A DNA stretch of 64,000 nucleotides from Herbiconiux sp. (GCF_023264855.1 NZ_JAHFUW010000006.1:1-64000), one strand, 5' to 3'. Counted from the first letter of the stretch, positions 50,902 through 59,969 are shown. Numbers and translations are program-made. The notes: a model not told the origin generated them from the letters alone.

Positions 50902-51963
50902 GTGACCAGCCCCGTGAACACCGCACCGGCAGCCCAGGCGGCGCCGACACCGCCGCCACCCCCGGCGAGCGCTCCGCCCGGGCCGGCGGCATCGGCCGGC
51001 CGGTTCCGGCAGGCCCTCCGGTCGATCTCGGGGCCGCTGGTGGGCCTGGTGCTGCTGGTCGTGGTGATGTCGCTGCTCTCGCCGGTGTTCTTCACTCCCA
51101 ACAACCTGGTCAACATCCTGGTGCAGGTCTCCTACATCGGGATCATGGCCGCCGGGGCGACCCTCGTGATCATCCTGGGCGGGATCGACCTCTCGGTCGC
51201 CGCCGTGCTGGGCTTCAGCTTCATGGTGGTGGCCGTGCTCTACCAGAACCTCGGCTGGCCGTTCTGGCTGTGCATCATCGCCGGGCTCGCGGTGGGTGCG
51301 GGGGTGGGTCTGGTCAACGGGGTGCTGATCGCCTTCGGCAACGTGCAGCCGTTCATCGCGACCCTGTCGACGATGTTCGCCGCAACCGGCCTCTCGCTCT
51401 ACCTCACCAACGGAACCCCCATCCTCGGCCTTCCCGACTGGTTCCAGGGGCTCTCGCACGTGAGGCTGGCGGGCATCTCGCTGCAGGTCTTCCTGATGAT
51501 CGGCGTGTTCGTGATCGGCGGACTGTGGCTGAAGTACCGGCCGGCCGGCCGCTCGCTCTACGCGATCGGCAGCAACGACGAGGTGGCCAGGCTCTCGGGC
51601 ATCCGGGTGAAGGCCATGCAGTTGCGGGTCTATGCGATCGCCGGCCTGCTGGCGGCCGTGGCGGGTCTGGTCGTGGGTGCGCGGCTGAACGCCGCCCAGC
51701 CCTCGGCGGGCAACTCGAGCGATCTGCTGAGTGTGATCGCGGCCGTCGTGATCGGCGGGGCTAGCCTCGCCGGCGGTGTCGGCTCGATGCGCGGCACCTT
51801 CATCGGCCTGCTGATCATCGGTGTGCTGAACAACGGCCTCACGCTCCTGAACGTCTCGCCCTACCTGCAGCCCGTGGTGATCGGCGCCGTGATCATCCTC
51901 GCCGTGCTGAGCGACGGCAAGCTGATCGGCCAGCTGCGCGCACGATTCCGGCGGCGCGCATGA
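50902..51963 (+). CDS. Ribose-type ABC transporter permease
   Basis: 353 residues from GTG 50902, which follows AAGGAGACATC; an ATG at 50839 overlapping the ATPase stop (ATGA) would add 21 residues and cannot be excluded. N-terminal Pro/Ala-rich cytoplasmic part, then about ten helices; LGGIDLSVAAVLGFSFM and VVIGGASLAGGVGSMRGTFIG are RbsC landmarks. Only one permease here, so a homodimer. Stop overlaps the SDR start. Confidence 0.88.
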   Translation: MTSPVNTAPAAQAAPTPPPPPASAPPGPAASAGRFRQALRSISGPLVGLVLLVVVMSLLSPVFFTPNNLVNILVQVSYIGIMAAGATLVIILGGIDLSVAAVLGFSFMVVAVLYQNLGWPFWLCIIAGLAVGAGVGLVNGVLIAFGNVQPFIATLSTMFAATGLSLYLTNGTPILGLPDWFQGLSHVRLAGISLQVFLMIGVFVIGGLWLKYRPAGRSLYAIGSNDEVARLSGIRVKAMQLRVYAIAGLLAAVAGLVVGARLNAAQPSAGNSSDLLSVIAAVVIGGASLAGGVGSMRGTFIGLLIIGVLNNGLTLLNVSPYLQPVVIGAVIILAVLSDGKLIGQLRARFRRRA

Positions 51964-52766
51964 GCGCGCGGGTCTGGGACCCTGCCCTGTTCGAGGGCCG
52001 GGTCGTCGCGGTCAGCGGCGCCGCATCCGGGATCGGTGCGGCCATCGCGCAGGCGTTCCTCGACTGCGGAGCCGTAGTGGTGGGCGGCGACATCGACGAG
52101 GCGGCCGGCCGGAGGTTCGCCGAGAGGCTGCCCGAAGGCGTCCGCTCGCGGTTCCGGGCCGTCGCCCTCGACGTGGCCGACCCGGAGTCGGCCGGGGCCT
52201 TCGCCGACGGCATCGCCGCGACCGAAGGGCGGCTCGACCTGCTGGTCAACAACGCGGGCGTCGCCCCGGTGGGCTCCGCGACCGACACCAGCGACGCCAC
52301 CTGGCGGCGGGTGATGTCGGTCGACCTCGACGGCGCGTTCTACCTCGCGCGGGCGGCACTGCCCCTGTTGATCGCGAACGGTGGATCGATCGTCAACACC
52401 GCCTCGGTGTCGGGCACCGGCGCCGACTTCAACTACGCCGCCTACAACGCCGCGAAAGGGGCGATCGTGAACCTCACCCGCAGCCTCGCCGTCGACTACG
52501 GCAAGAAGGGCGTGCGCGTGAACGCGATCGCTCCGGGGCCGGTGCGCACCCCGTTGCTGCAGGGCAACCTCGACGCCCTGCCCGGGCTCGAACAGGCCTT
52601 CCACCGCTTCATCCCCCTCGGGCGGATCGCCGAACCGGATGAGGTGGCCGGCGCCGTCGTCTTCCTCGCCTCGCCGGCCGCCTCCTTCATCACGGGCGTC
52701 ATCCTGCCCATTGACGGTGGGGTCACGGCCTGGAACGGTCAGCCCAACGGCGATTTCGTCGACTAG
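51960..52766 (+). CDS. SDR family oxidoreductase
   Basis: 268 residues: VSGAASGIGAAIAQAF, LVNNAGVAPVGSAT, NTASVSGTGADFNYAAYNAAK (Ser, Tyr, Lys; first and last parts), ITGVILPIDGGVTAWNGQP. ATGA overlap with the permease gene. Second classical SDR of the operon, so at least two alcohol/ketone steps on the imported compound. Confidence 0.88.
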   Translation: MSARVWDPALFEGRVVAVSGAASGIGAAIAQAFLDCGAVVVGGDIDEAAGRRFAERLPEGVRSRFRAVALDVADPESAGAFADGIAATEGRLDLLVNNAGVAPVGSATDTSDATWRRVMSVDLDGAFYLARAALPLLIANGGSIVNTASVSGTGADFNYAAYNAAKGAIVNLTRSLAVDYGKKGVRVNAIAPGPVRTPLLQGNLDALPGLEQAFHRFIPLGRIAEPDEVAGAVVFLASPAASFITGVILPIDGGVTAWNGQPNGDFVD

Positions 52767-52828
52767 ACGCCCCGCCGCACACCGATCAGCCACCGCCCAC
52801 CAGCTGCCTCCCGAAAGGATCCTTCCCC

Positions 52829-53839
52829 ATGAAAGACGGGATGTTCATCTTCGACTGCGTCGTGCACACGCAGGACTTCACCGACCGCCAGATCGCGCCC
52901 GGAACCGACGGCAAGAACGTCGTCGCCCACCGCACCAATCAGCAGGAGTTCAACAAGCTGATGGCCAGCAAGGGCGGGCCGGCCGACAAGCCCGACTTCT
53001 ACGACCCGGTCGACCCCGACTGGGCAAGGGCACAGCTGTTCGAGCGCTCGGACACCGACATCGCCATGGTGCAGACCGTGCCGCTGTTCGGCCCGTGGAA
53101 GGACTCGCTCGGTCCCGCCCAGCTCTGCTACGACCTCACCCAGCGCGATCCGGAGCGGCTGATCTTCTGCGGCGGCGTCGACCCGAGCTGGCAGGGCCTC
53201 GAGTTCGCGCTCGACGAGATGGAGCGCCAGGTCGTCGAGTGGGGCGCCAGGAGCTTCAAGTTCTACGGCTACCAGGATCGCGACCACCACTGGCGGGCGG
53301 ACGACCCCGAGCTCGCCTATCCGCTCTACGAGAAGGCGCTCGAGCTCGGCATCAAGATGGTGCAGTTCCACAAGGGCTACCCGCTCGGCATGCACCCCGT
53401 CGAGGCGTTCAAGCCGAACGACCTGCAGATGGCCGCCTACGACTTCCCCGACCTGAACTTCGGCATCCACCACATGGGCGACCCGTACGTCGACGAGACG
53501 ATCTCGATCGCCGGGCGCTTCCCCAACATCCACCTGATGCTGCCGCTGTGGTTCAACCAGTACTTCCTGCAGCCGTACCCGATGCTGCACCGGATCGGCC
53601 AGGCCCTGCTGATGGTCGGCCCCGACCGGCTCGCCTACGGATCGGAGGGCTTCATCTGGCCCGACGTGCAGGCCTACATCACGATGTGGGCGAACCTCGA
53701 GATGCCCGACGAGCTCCAGGACAAGTACGGCTACCCCGAACTCACGCGCGAGATCAAGGAGAAGATCTTCGGCCTGAACTTCGCGAACGCCCTCGGCTAC
53801 GAGATCCCCGAGCAGTACCGCGGAGGCGAGCGGTCATGA
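52829..53839 (+). CDS. Amidohydrolase_2 family protein with altered metal site
   Basis: 336 residues, TIM-barrel amidohydrolase of the ACMSD/Amidohydrolase_2 type. The N-terminal HxH metal motif reads MFIFDCVVHTQDF, with Val in place of the first His; later His are kept (VQFHKGYPLGMH, FGIHHMGDPYVDE), while the usual fGSDyP Asp is Glu (LAYGSEGFIWP). So a decarboxylase, lactonase or hydrolase with an unusual metal site. AAAGGA before the ATG; stop overlaps the Nfu-like gene. Confidence 0.78.
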   Translation: MKDGMFIFDCVVHTQDFTDRQIAPGTDGKNVVAHRTNQQEFNKLMASKGGPADKPDFYDPVDPDWARAQLFERSDTDIAMVQTVPLFGPWKDSLGPAQLCYDLTQRDPERLIFCGGVDPSWQGLEFALDEMERQVVEWGARSFKFYGYQDRDHHWRADDPELAYPLYEKALELGIKMVQFHKGYPLGMHPVEAFKPNDLQMAAYDFPDLNFGIHHMGDPYVDETISIAGRFPNIHLMLPLWFNQYFLQPYPMLHRIGQALLMVGPDRLAYGSEGFIWPDVQAYITMWANLEMPDELQDKYGYPELTREIKEKIFGLNFANALGYEIPEQYRGGERS

Positions 53840-54123
53840 CCGTCGACCGCGCCGCTCTCGAGCAGGCGCTCGAGTTCATCCGGCCACGCCTGCGCGGGCA
53901 CGCCGGCGACATGGACGTGCAGGTCGACGACGAGCAGGGCGTGGTGGAGGTCACCTTCTGGGGGGCCTGCGAGAGCTGCCCCGCCATGGCGGTCACCTAC
54001 GCGGGCCTGGTGTCGACCACCCTCGAGAAGGTTCCCGGCGTCACCCTCGTGCGAGCCGAGCAGGTGCACGCTTCGCCGCGGGCGCTGCTCGGCATCCGCC
54101 GCCGGCTGGGGATGGCGTCGTGA
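53836..54123 (+). CDS. NifU C-terminal-like (Nfu) iron-sulfur protein
   Basis: 95 residues, stand-alone Nfu domain: LEFIRPRLRGHAGDMDVQV, VEVTFWGACESCPAMAVTYA with the CxxC cluster site (about residues 46-49), then LEKVPGVTLVRAEQ. Binds and passes on an Fe-S cluster. Overlaps both neighbours by four bases, between amidohydrolase and PRISE-like reductase, which is an unusual home for a Nfu protein; no isc/suf gene is near. It may mature or form part of an enzyme of this pathway. Confidence 0.82.
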   Translation: MTVDRAALEQALEFIRPRLRGHAGDMDVQVDDEQGVVEVTFWGACESCPAMAVTYAGLVSTTLEKVPGVTLVRAEQVHASPRALLGIRRRLGMAS

Positions 54124-55175
54124 GCGTTCTCGTGGTGGGGGCGCACGGCGTGGCCGGAGGGGCGGCGGCGGCGCACCTGTCGTCGATGGGGCGGCCGGTC
54201 ACCACCCTGGGGCGCCGGCCTGTCGAGCCGGCACCGGGTGACCCGGCCGCCATCCGCTCGCACCTGCAGGCCGACCTGCTCGATCCGGACTCCCTCCCGC
54301 CGGAATCGCTCTCCGGCATCACCGCGGTGGTCTACGCCGGTTACGCCGAGCGAGCCGGGTTCGCCGAGACGACCGAACTCAACGAACGGATGCTCGCCGG
54401 GCTCCTGCACGCCCTGGAGCGCGACGGGGCCGCTCCCGAGCGCTTCGTGCTGATCGGCGGCGACAAATCCTACGGCGAGCACCTCGGGCCGTATCGCACG
54501 CCCGCCAAGGAGTCGGATCCGCGACTGCTCGGCCCCATCCTGTACAACCCGCAGGAGGATCTGGTGCAGGGCGCCGCAGCCCGGTTCGGCTGGAGCTGGA
54601 CCGTGCTGCGCCCCGACGGGATCTTCGGGCACAGCATCGGTTCGCCGATGAACATCCTCACCGGGATCGCGGCGTTCGCGACCCTCAGCAAAGAGGAGGG
54701 CGTGCCCCTGCGCTACCCCGGCTCGCTGGCCGGCTGGGGTGCGCTGCACCAGGCCACCGACGCGCGCATTCTCGCGCGGGCCGTGGGATGGGCGCTGGAC
54801 GCCGAGACCGCGCGCGACGAGGTCTTCAACGTGACCAACGGCGACACCTTCCGCTGGAAGCACCTCTGGACCGACATCGCCGAATTCTTCGACCTTCCGG
54901 TGGGGGAGCCGCAACCGCTCGACCTGGCCGGGCAGATGCGCGGTCAATCGGCCCGCTGGCGGCGTCTTGCCGAGCGCGACGGCCTGCGCATCACCGAACT
55001 CGACGACTTCGTGCGCTGGCCGTTCGTTCAGGGCTGGCTCGACACCGGCTACGACATGGTGCAGAGCACCGTGAAGATCCGCATCGCCGGCTTCGGCGAC
55101 GCCATCGATTCGCACGAAAGCCTGCGCGATCACCTGCTGCAGCTGCGCCGACACCGCTTCATCCCCGCCAATTGA
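54120..55175 (+). CDS. PRISE-like NAD(P)-dependent reductase (SDR75U type)
   Basis: 351 residues, atypical extended SDR. N-terminal VLVVGAHGVAGGAAAAHL instead of TGxxGxxG; VLIGGDKSYGEHLGPY, SWTVLRPDGIFGHSIGSP, YPGSLAGWGALHQATDARIL and FNVTNGDTFRWKHLW are, from memory, the marks of the progesterone 5-beta-reductase/iridoid synthase group, which reduces activated C=C bonds of enones. Lys in GDKSYG is their catalytic Lys region. GTG start overlaps the Nfu stop. Points to an unsaturated carbonyl intermediate in the pathway. Confidence 0.75.
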   Translation: MSVLVVGAHGVAGGAAAAHLSSMGRPVTTLGRRPVEPAPGDPAAIRSHLQADLLDPDSLPPESLSGITAVVYAGYAERAGFAETTELNERMLAGLLHALERDGAAPERFVLIGGDKSYGEHLGPYRTPAKESDPRLLGPILYNPQEDLVQGAAARFGWSWTVLRPDGIFGHSIGSPMNILTGIAAFATLSKEEGVPLRYPGSLAGWGALHQATDARILARAVGWALDAETARDEVFNVTNGDTFRWKHLWTDIAEFFDLPVGEPQPLDLAGQMRGQSARWRRLAERDGLRITELDDFVRWPFVQGWLDTGYDMVQSTVKIRIAGFGDAIDSHESLRDHLLQLRRHRFIPAN

Positions 55176-55182
55176 CAAAAAG

Positions 55183-55197
55183 CGGACACAACGTCCG
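55183..55197. promoter_or_regulatory. Inverted repeat CGGAC-N5-GTCCG with nearby TTGACA
   Basis: In the 70-bp gap before the transketolase genes. TTGACA at 55172-55177 could be a -35; the closest -10-like hexamer is at poor spacing. Possible internal promoter or operator in the operon. Confidence 0.4.
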
Positions 55198-55245
55198 AAA
55201 TATGGTAATTTAGAGCCATTCCAATCCGATCGTAGGAGCGAGAAC

Positions 55246-56169
55246 ATGACCGAACGAAGCGAACGACCACCGCTGGGTGAGTTGGAGCGGCTCGCTCGAC
55301 TCGTGCGCTGGCATGTGCTCAACACCGTCGCGCAGAGCAAGGCCGGCCACATCGGCGGCCCCCTCTCCATGACCGACCTGCTCGTGGCGCTGTACTTCTC
55401 CGAGCTCTCCATCGACCCCGCCCGGCCGGACGACCCGGATCGCGACCGCTTCGTGCTCTCGAAGGGCCACTCGGCCATCGGCCTCTACTCGGTGCTGGCG
55501 CTGCGGGGCTACTTCCCGGTGGACGAGCTCTCGAGCTTCGATCACGGCGACTCACGGCTGCAGGGGCATCCCGACATGCGGCTGACGCCCGGGGTCGACG
55601 TGTCGAGCGGGTCGCTCGGCCAGGGGCTGTCGGCAGGGGTGGGCATCGCACTCGGTGCCCGGGCCCGGCAGCAGCCCTTCCACACCTGGGTGGTGCTCGG
55701 CGACGGCGAGCTGCAGGAGGGCATGGTGTGGGAGGCCGTGAACTCCGCCAAACGTTTCGGGCTGAGCAACCTCACGGCCATCGTCGACCTCAACGGACTC
55801 CAGCAGTACGGCTGGGCGGCCGAGGCCGGTCGCGACCGGTTCGATCGCAGCGAGCCGTGGGGTCACGCCGACCTGCCGATGATCTTCCGCGGTCACGGCT
55901 GGAACGTGATCGAGATCGACGGCCACTCCTTCGAGGAGATCTTCGGCGCGTTCGACCGGGTGCGGGAGGCGGCATCCGCCGGTCTCGGCCCCTCGGTGAT
56001 CGTGGCCCGCACCGAGAAGGGACACGGCATCTCCTTCACCCGGGGCACCTACAAGTGGCACAACGGCGTGGCCGACGACGCGCAGCTCGCCCTGGCGCGA
56101 GCCGAGCTGCTGACCGAGCCGGAACCCGTGGCGGAAGCCGCACTACTGACAGAAGGAGACCGGTCATGA
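55246..56169 (+). CDS. Transketolase N-terminal subunit
   Basis: 307 residues: the thiamine-diphosphate domain alone. HVLNTVAQSKAGHIGGPLSM, RFVLSKGHSAIGLYSVLALR, GQGLSAGVGIALGARAR, and LGDGELQEGMVWEAVNSAKR followed by NLTAIVDLNGLQ (the GDG...N ThDP/metal motif). Needs the next gene for the pyrimidine-binding half. TAGGAGCGAGAAC before the ATG; stop overlaps the second half (ATGA). Moves a two-carbon ketol unit; the donor here is unknown. Confidence 0.93.
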   Translation: MTERSERPPLGELERLARLVRWHVLNTVAQSKAGHIGGPLSMTDLLVALYFSELSIDPARPDDPDRDRFVLSKGHSAIGLYSVLALRGYFPVDELSSFDHGDSRLQGHPDMRLTPGVDVSSGSLGQGLSAGVGIALGARARQQPFHTWVVLGDGELQEGMVWEAVNSAKRFGLSNLTAIVDLNGLQQYGWAAEAGRDRFDRSEPWGHADLPMIFRGHGWNVIEIDGHSFEEIFGAFDRVREAASAGLGPSVIVARTEKGHGISFTRGTYKWHNGVADDAQLALARAELLTEPEPVAEAALLTEGDRS

Positions 56170-57116
56170 AAGCGCAGCGCGATGTCTGGGGCGAGACCCT
56201 CGTCGAGGTCGCCCGCACCGACGAGACGGTGATGGTGGTCGACGGCGACCTGGCCAACTCCACCAAGGCCGATCTGTTCGCGGCGGCCTATCCCGACCGT
56301 TTCGTCGAGGTGGGCATCGCCGAGCAGAACATGGTGGGGATCGCCTTCGGCCTCTCCACGCTCGGCTACCGACCGTGGCTGTCGACGTTCGGGGTGTTCC
56401 TCACCCATCGCGCGCTCGACCCGATCCGGATGCTGGTGTCGCAGACGGGCGCGCCGGTGCGGCTGGCCGGCGCGTACAGCGGCCTGCTCAACGGCAGCAG
56501 CGGCAAGACGCATCAGGACATCGAAGACCTCGCCATCATGCGGGCGATGCCGAACCTCACCGTGATCGCACCGGCCGACGAGGTCGAGGCCGCCGCCGTG
56601 GTGCGCTGGGCCTGCGAGCACGACGGGCCCGTCTACGTGCGGCTCGCCCGCGACGCCGTGGCTCCCGTGCTGCCCGAGGACTACGAGTTCGAGCTCGGCC
56701 GGGTGGTGCAGCTGCGCCCCGGCGGCCCGATCGCGCTGGTCTCGACCGGGGTGCAGTCCAGCCGGGTGATGCAGGCGGCCGCACTGCTCGAGGCCGACGG
56801 CGTCGACGTGCGGGTGGTGCACGTTCCCACCATCAAGCCGCTCGACGAGTGCTCGCTGCTCGATGCCCTGGAGGGCTGCAGCCAGGTCATCACGGTCGAG
56901 GAGCACTCGGTGATCGGCGGCCTCGGCGGCCTGGTGGCCGAGACGCTCACCACGCACGGGCTCGCTCTGCCGGTGACCCGGCTGGGGCTCGCCGACTCCT
57001 GGTCGGAGTCGGGGCCGAACGGGTTCCTGCTGGAGAAGTACGGCCTCTCGCCCGAGCAGGTCGCGGTGCGCGTGGTGGCCTCGCTGCTGGTCGGTCTACC
57101 GACCCGGGCGGGTTGA
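56166..57116 (+). CDS. Transketolase C-terminal subunit
   Basis: 316 residues: pyrimidine-binding and C-terminal domains. VDGDLANSTKADLFAAAYPD, FVEVGIAEQNMVGIAFGLST (catalytic Glu), SGKTHQDIEDLAIMRAMPN, GPVYVRLARD, and VITVEEHSVIGGLGGLVAET. Forms one enzyme with the preceding gene. Split transketolases of this type commonly serve special pathways rather than the pentose phosphate pathway; one known example is the sulfo-transketolase route. Confidence 0.93.
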   Translation: MKAQRDVWGETLVEVARTDETVMVVDGDLANSTKADLFAAAYPDRFVEVGIAEQNMVGIAFGLSTLGYRPWLSTFGVFLTHRALDPIRMLVSQTGAPVRLAGAYSGLLNGSSGKTHQDIEDLAIMRAMPNLTVIAPADEVEAAAVVRWACEHDGPVYVRLARDAVAPVLPEDYEFELGRVVQLRPGGPIALVSTGVQSSRVMQAAALLEADGVDVRVVHVPTIKPLDECSLLDALEGCSQVITVEEHSVIGGLGGLVAETLTTHGLALPVTRLGLADSWSESGPNGFLLEKYGLSPEQVAVRVVASLLVGLPTRAG

Positions 57117-57118
57117 TC

Positions 57119-58189
57119 ATGGCGAGCCGGCCGCACGCCCCCACAGGCGCACGCACCGCTCCCCGAGTGGTGACGCTCACCCCCTCGCCGGCGATCGACC
57201 GGGTCTACTCCGGCGACGGGATCGTTCCGGGGGTGGTCAACCGGGTCAGCTACCAGAACTCCTACCTGGCGGGCAAAGGCCTCAACATCGCCTACGGCCT
57301 CTCGCTGGTCTCCCCGCACGTGAAGGCGGTCGTGCCGCTCGGCGCGGTCGACGGCGCTCCGCCGCACCGCGGATGGTGGCCCGACGTGGCCGACGGCGTG
57401 GTCGAAGTGGTGCCCGTGAGCCGGCCGGTGCGGCAGAACGCCATCATCGCCACGGTCGACGGACACACCACGAACCTCAACGAGGAGCCACCCTCGCTCG
57501 ACCGCGCGGAGTGGGCCCGCACCGTCGACCGCACCCTGGCGATGATCGAGTGGATCGGGGCGGATCGGCTCGTCGTCGGCGGGACTCTTCCCCGCGCCAC
57601 CGAGACGGGTGGCCACGTCGACCTCGGCCCGCTGTTCGAGTCCGCCCACGCGCTCGGCGCCCGCATCGCCATCGACATGAGCGGCACCGCGCTCTCCCGC
57701 TACGCCCGGCATCCGCTGGTCGATGTGATCAAGCCCAACCTCAGCGAACTGCAGGGCATCGCGCACGACACCTTGCGCACCTTCGGTGACGTCGTGGAGG
57801 CCGCCCGGGCCGTGATCCGGCGCCACGGCAGCCCGCTTACGGTCGTCGTCAGCCTCGGCGAGGACGGTCTGCTCGGCGTGCGCGCCGATGCGGTCAGCTG
57901 GGCACCCGCCCTCGCGGTCCCCGTGGTCAACACCACGGGAGCGGGCGACTCCGCGCTCGCCGGAGTACTCAGCGCCCTCGACCACCCCACCGACCCGGTG
58001 CATCCGCTCGACGAGGCGATCGCGATCGGAGCCACCTGGGGTTCGCTCGCCGTCGCGCACTCCACCACCAGGCCGCCCCAGCTCCCGGTGCGAGCACTCG
58101 TCGCCACCGAACCCGTCCAGTCCCATCAGGCACTCGCGGAGCCCTCGGCCATCCGCACGGTGTCCGGTCTCACAGGAGCACACGCATGA
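57119..58189 (+). CDS. PfkB family sugar kinase (1-phosphofructokinase/LacC-like)
   Basis: 356 residues. VVTLTPSPAIDRVYSGDGIV, YQNSYLAGKGLNIAYGLSLV (substrate site), VVGGTLPRATETG, DVIKPNLSELQGIA, and NTTGAGDSALAGVLSAL with the catalytic Asp (about residue 280). Phosphorylates a sugar (phosphate) or keto-polyol. Starts two bases after the transketolase stop and overlaps the aldehyde dehydrogenase gene. Gives the phosphorylated ketose that a transketolase could use; order of steps is inferred. No aldolase gene is present. Confidence 0.85.
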   Translation: MASRPHAPTGARTAPRVVTLTPSPAIDRVYSGDGIVPGVVNRVSYQNSYLAGKGLNIAYGLSLVSPHVKAVVPLGAVDGAPPHRGWWPDVADGVVEVVPVSRPVRQNAIIATVDGHTTNLNEEPPSLDRAEWARTVDRTLAMIEWIGADRLVVGGTLPRATETGGHVDLGPLFESAHALGARIAIDMSGTALSRYARHPLVDVIKPNLSELQGIAHDTLRTFGDVVEAARAVIRRHGSPLTVVVSLGEDGLLGVRADAVSWAPALAVPVVNTTGAGDSALAGVLSALDHPTDPVHPLDEAIAIGATWGSLAVAHSTTRPPQLPVRALVATEPVQSHQALAEPSAIRTVSGLTGAHA

Positions 58190-59652
58190 ACGACCACGAA
58201 CGACAGCTGATCGACGCGATCCCGAGCGACCTCTTCATCGGCGGCGAGTGGCAGACCGCCTCGGGCGGAGCGCGCTTCGACGTGGTCGATCCGTCGACCG
58301 GGGAGGTGCTCTGCTCCGTGGCGGATGCGGACCCGGCCGACGGGATGCGCGCCCTCGACGCCGCGGATGCCGCGCAGGCGGCCTGGGGCCGCACGGCACC
58401 GCGCACGCGGAGCGACCTGCTGCAGCGCTGGTACGGCCTGGTGCACGAGCACGCCGACCGGCTCGCCCTGCTGATGACGCTCGAGATGGGCAAGCCGCTC
58501 GCCGAGTCGCACGGCGAGATCCGCTACGGCGCCGAGTTCATCCGCTGGTTCGCCGAAGAGGCGGTGCGGGTGAACGGGCGCTACACACCCGTGCCCGAGG
58601 GCACCGGCACGATGGTGGTGACGCACCGCCCCGTCGGACCGTGCCTGCTGGTCACCCCGTGGAACTTCCCGCTCGCCATGGCGACCCGCAAGATCGCGCC
58701 CGCACTGGCCGCCGGCTGCACGGTGGTGATCAAGCCGGCCGCGCTGACACCCCTGACCACTCTCTATCTGGTGCGGCTGCTCGAGCAGGCCGGGCTGCCC
58801 GCCGGCGTCGTCACTGTGATCACCACCAGCCGCTCGGGTGCCGTCTGCGCGCCGATCATCGCCGACCCGCGGCTGCGCAAGCTCAGTTTCACCGGCTCCA
58901 CCGACGTCGGGCGCGCTCTGCTGCGCCAGGCCGCGGACTCCGTGCTGCGCACCTCGATGGAGCTCGGCGGGAACGCGCCGTTCGTCGTGTTCGAGGACGC
59001 CGACCTCGCCGCCGCCGTGGAGGGGGCGCTCGCCGCGAAATTCCGCAACACCGGACAGGCCTGCACGGCGGCGAACCGCTTCTTCGTGCACGAGTCGATC
59101 GCCGAGGAGTTCGCCCAGACGCTGGCCGCCCGCGTGCGGGGCTTCGCCGTCGGGCGCGGCACCGAGCCCGGTGTGGTGATCGGTCCGCTGATCGACGACG
59201 CGGCCGTGGCGAAAGCCGACTCCCTGGTGCAGGATGCGCTCGGCCGCGGTGCCCGGCTGCTCGCCGGGGGCGCCGCGATCGAGGGACCTGGCAGCTTCTA
59301 CCAGCCCTCGGTGCTCACGGGCGTCGACCCCGGGTCGCGCATCGTCGCCGAGGAGATCTTCGGGCCCGTGGTGTCGATCGTCCCGTTCGCGAGCGAGGCC
59401 GAGGCGATCGCCTTGGCCAACGCCTCGGAATACGGGCTCGCCGCGTACGTCTACACCCAGGACCTCCAGCGCGCCCGACGGATGATCGACCTGATCGACA
59501 CCGGGATGATGGGCATCAACGCCGGCGTCATCTCCAACGCGGCCGCGCCGTTCGGCGGCGTCAAGCAGTCCGGGCTCGGTCGTGAGGGCGGCGCCGAGGG
59601 CATCCACGAGTATCTCGAGACCAAGTACAGCCTGATCCCGAGCGAGGTGTGA
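58186..59652 (+). CDS. NAD-dependent aldehyde dehydrogenase (succinate-semialdehyde type)
   Basis: 488 residues, full-length GabD-like. VTPWNFPLAMATRKIAPALA, LSFTGSTDVGRALLRQAA, MELGGNAPFVVFEDADL (Glu, about residue 262) and FRNTGQACTAANRFFVHES (Cys, about 296); INAGVISNAAAPFGGVKQSG near the end. Oxidises an aldehyde released in the pathway, perhaps from the transketolase or a later cleavage. ATGA/GTGA overlaps on both sides. Confidence 0.92.
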   Translation: MNDHERQLIDAIPSDLFIGGEWQTASGGARFDVVDPSTGEVLCSVADADPADGMRALDAADAAQAAWGRTAPRTRSDLLQRWYGLVHEHADRLALLMTLEMGKPLAESHGEIRYGAEFIRWFAEEAVRVNGRYTPVPEGTGTMVVTHRPVGPCLLVTPWNFPLAMATRKIAPALAAGCTVVIKPAALTPLTTLYLVRLLEQAGLPAGVVTVITTSRSGAVCAPIIADPRLRKLSFTGSTDVGRALLRQAADSVLRTSMELGGNAPFVVFEDADLAAAVEGALAAKFRNTGQACTAANRFFVHESIAEEFAQTLAARVRGFAVGRGTEPGVVIGPLIDDAAVAKADSLVQDALGRGARLLAGGAAIEGPGSFYQPSVLTGVDPGSRIVAEEIFGPVVSIVPFASEAEAIALANASEYGLAAYVYTQDLQRARRMIDLIDTGMMGINAGVISNAAAPFGGVKQSGLGREGGAEGIHEYLETKYSLIPSEV

Positions 59653-59969
59653 GAGTGGCTGCCACCCCGCCGCCGCGGTCGGCGACGATCGCCAAAATGG
59701 TCTTCCTGGCGGTGCATGACGACCGGCGAGACGAATTGCTCACCCTTCTCGAGGCCACGCGCCGGTCCAGCGCCGAGGAGCCGGGAACGCTCCAGTGGGA
59801 ACTCCACGACGACCTCGACGGCGCCTGGTCGTTCGCGCTCTACGAAGCCTTCGCCGACGACGAGGCCGTCGCGGCGCACGACCGATCCACGGCCGTCGAG
59901 GCGTTGCTGGCAGGGTTCGCGCAGTGTCTGAGCTCTCCGCCGGTCGCGCACCTGCTCCGCGTTCGGTGA
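59649..59969 (+). CDS. ABM-domain protein
   Basis: 106 residues from a GTG overlapping the dehydrogenase stop; an ATG at residue 17 is an alternative. MVFLAVHDDRRDELLTLLEA, EEPGTLQWELHDDLDGAWSF, YEAFADDEAVAAHDRST: ABM/YgiN-type ferredoxin fold, cofactor-free oxygenase or quinol monooxygenase-like. Second ABM protein of the window beside the one at 44219. Confidence 0.8.
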   Translation: MRVAATPPPRSATIAKMVFLAVHDDRRDELLTLLEATRRSSAEEPGTLQWELHDDLDGAWSFALYEAFADDEAVAAHDRSTAVEALLAGFAQCLSSPPVAHLLRVR

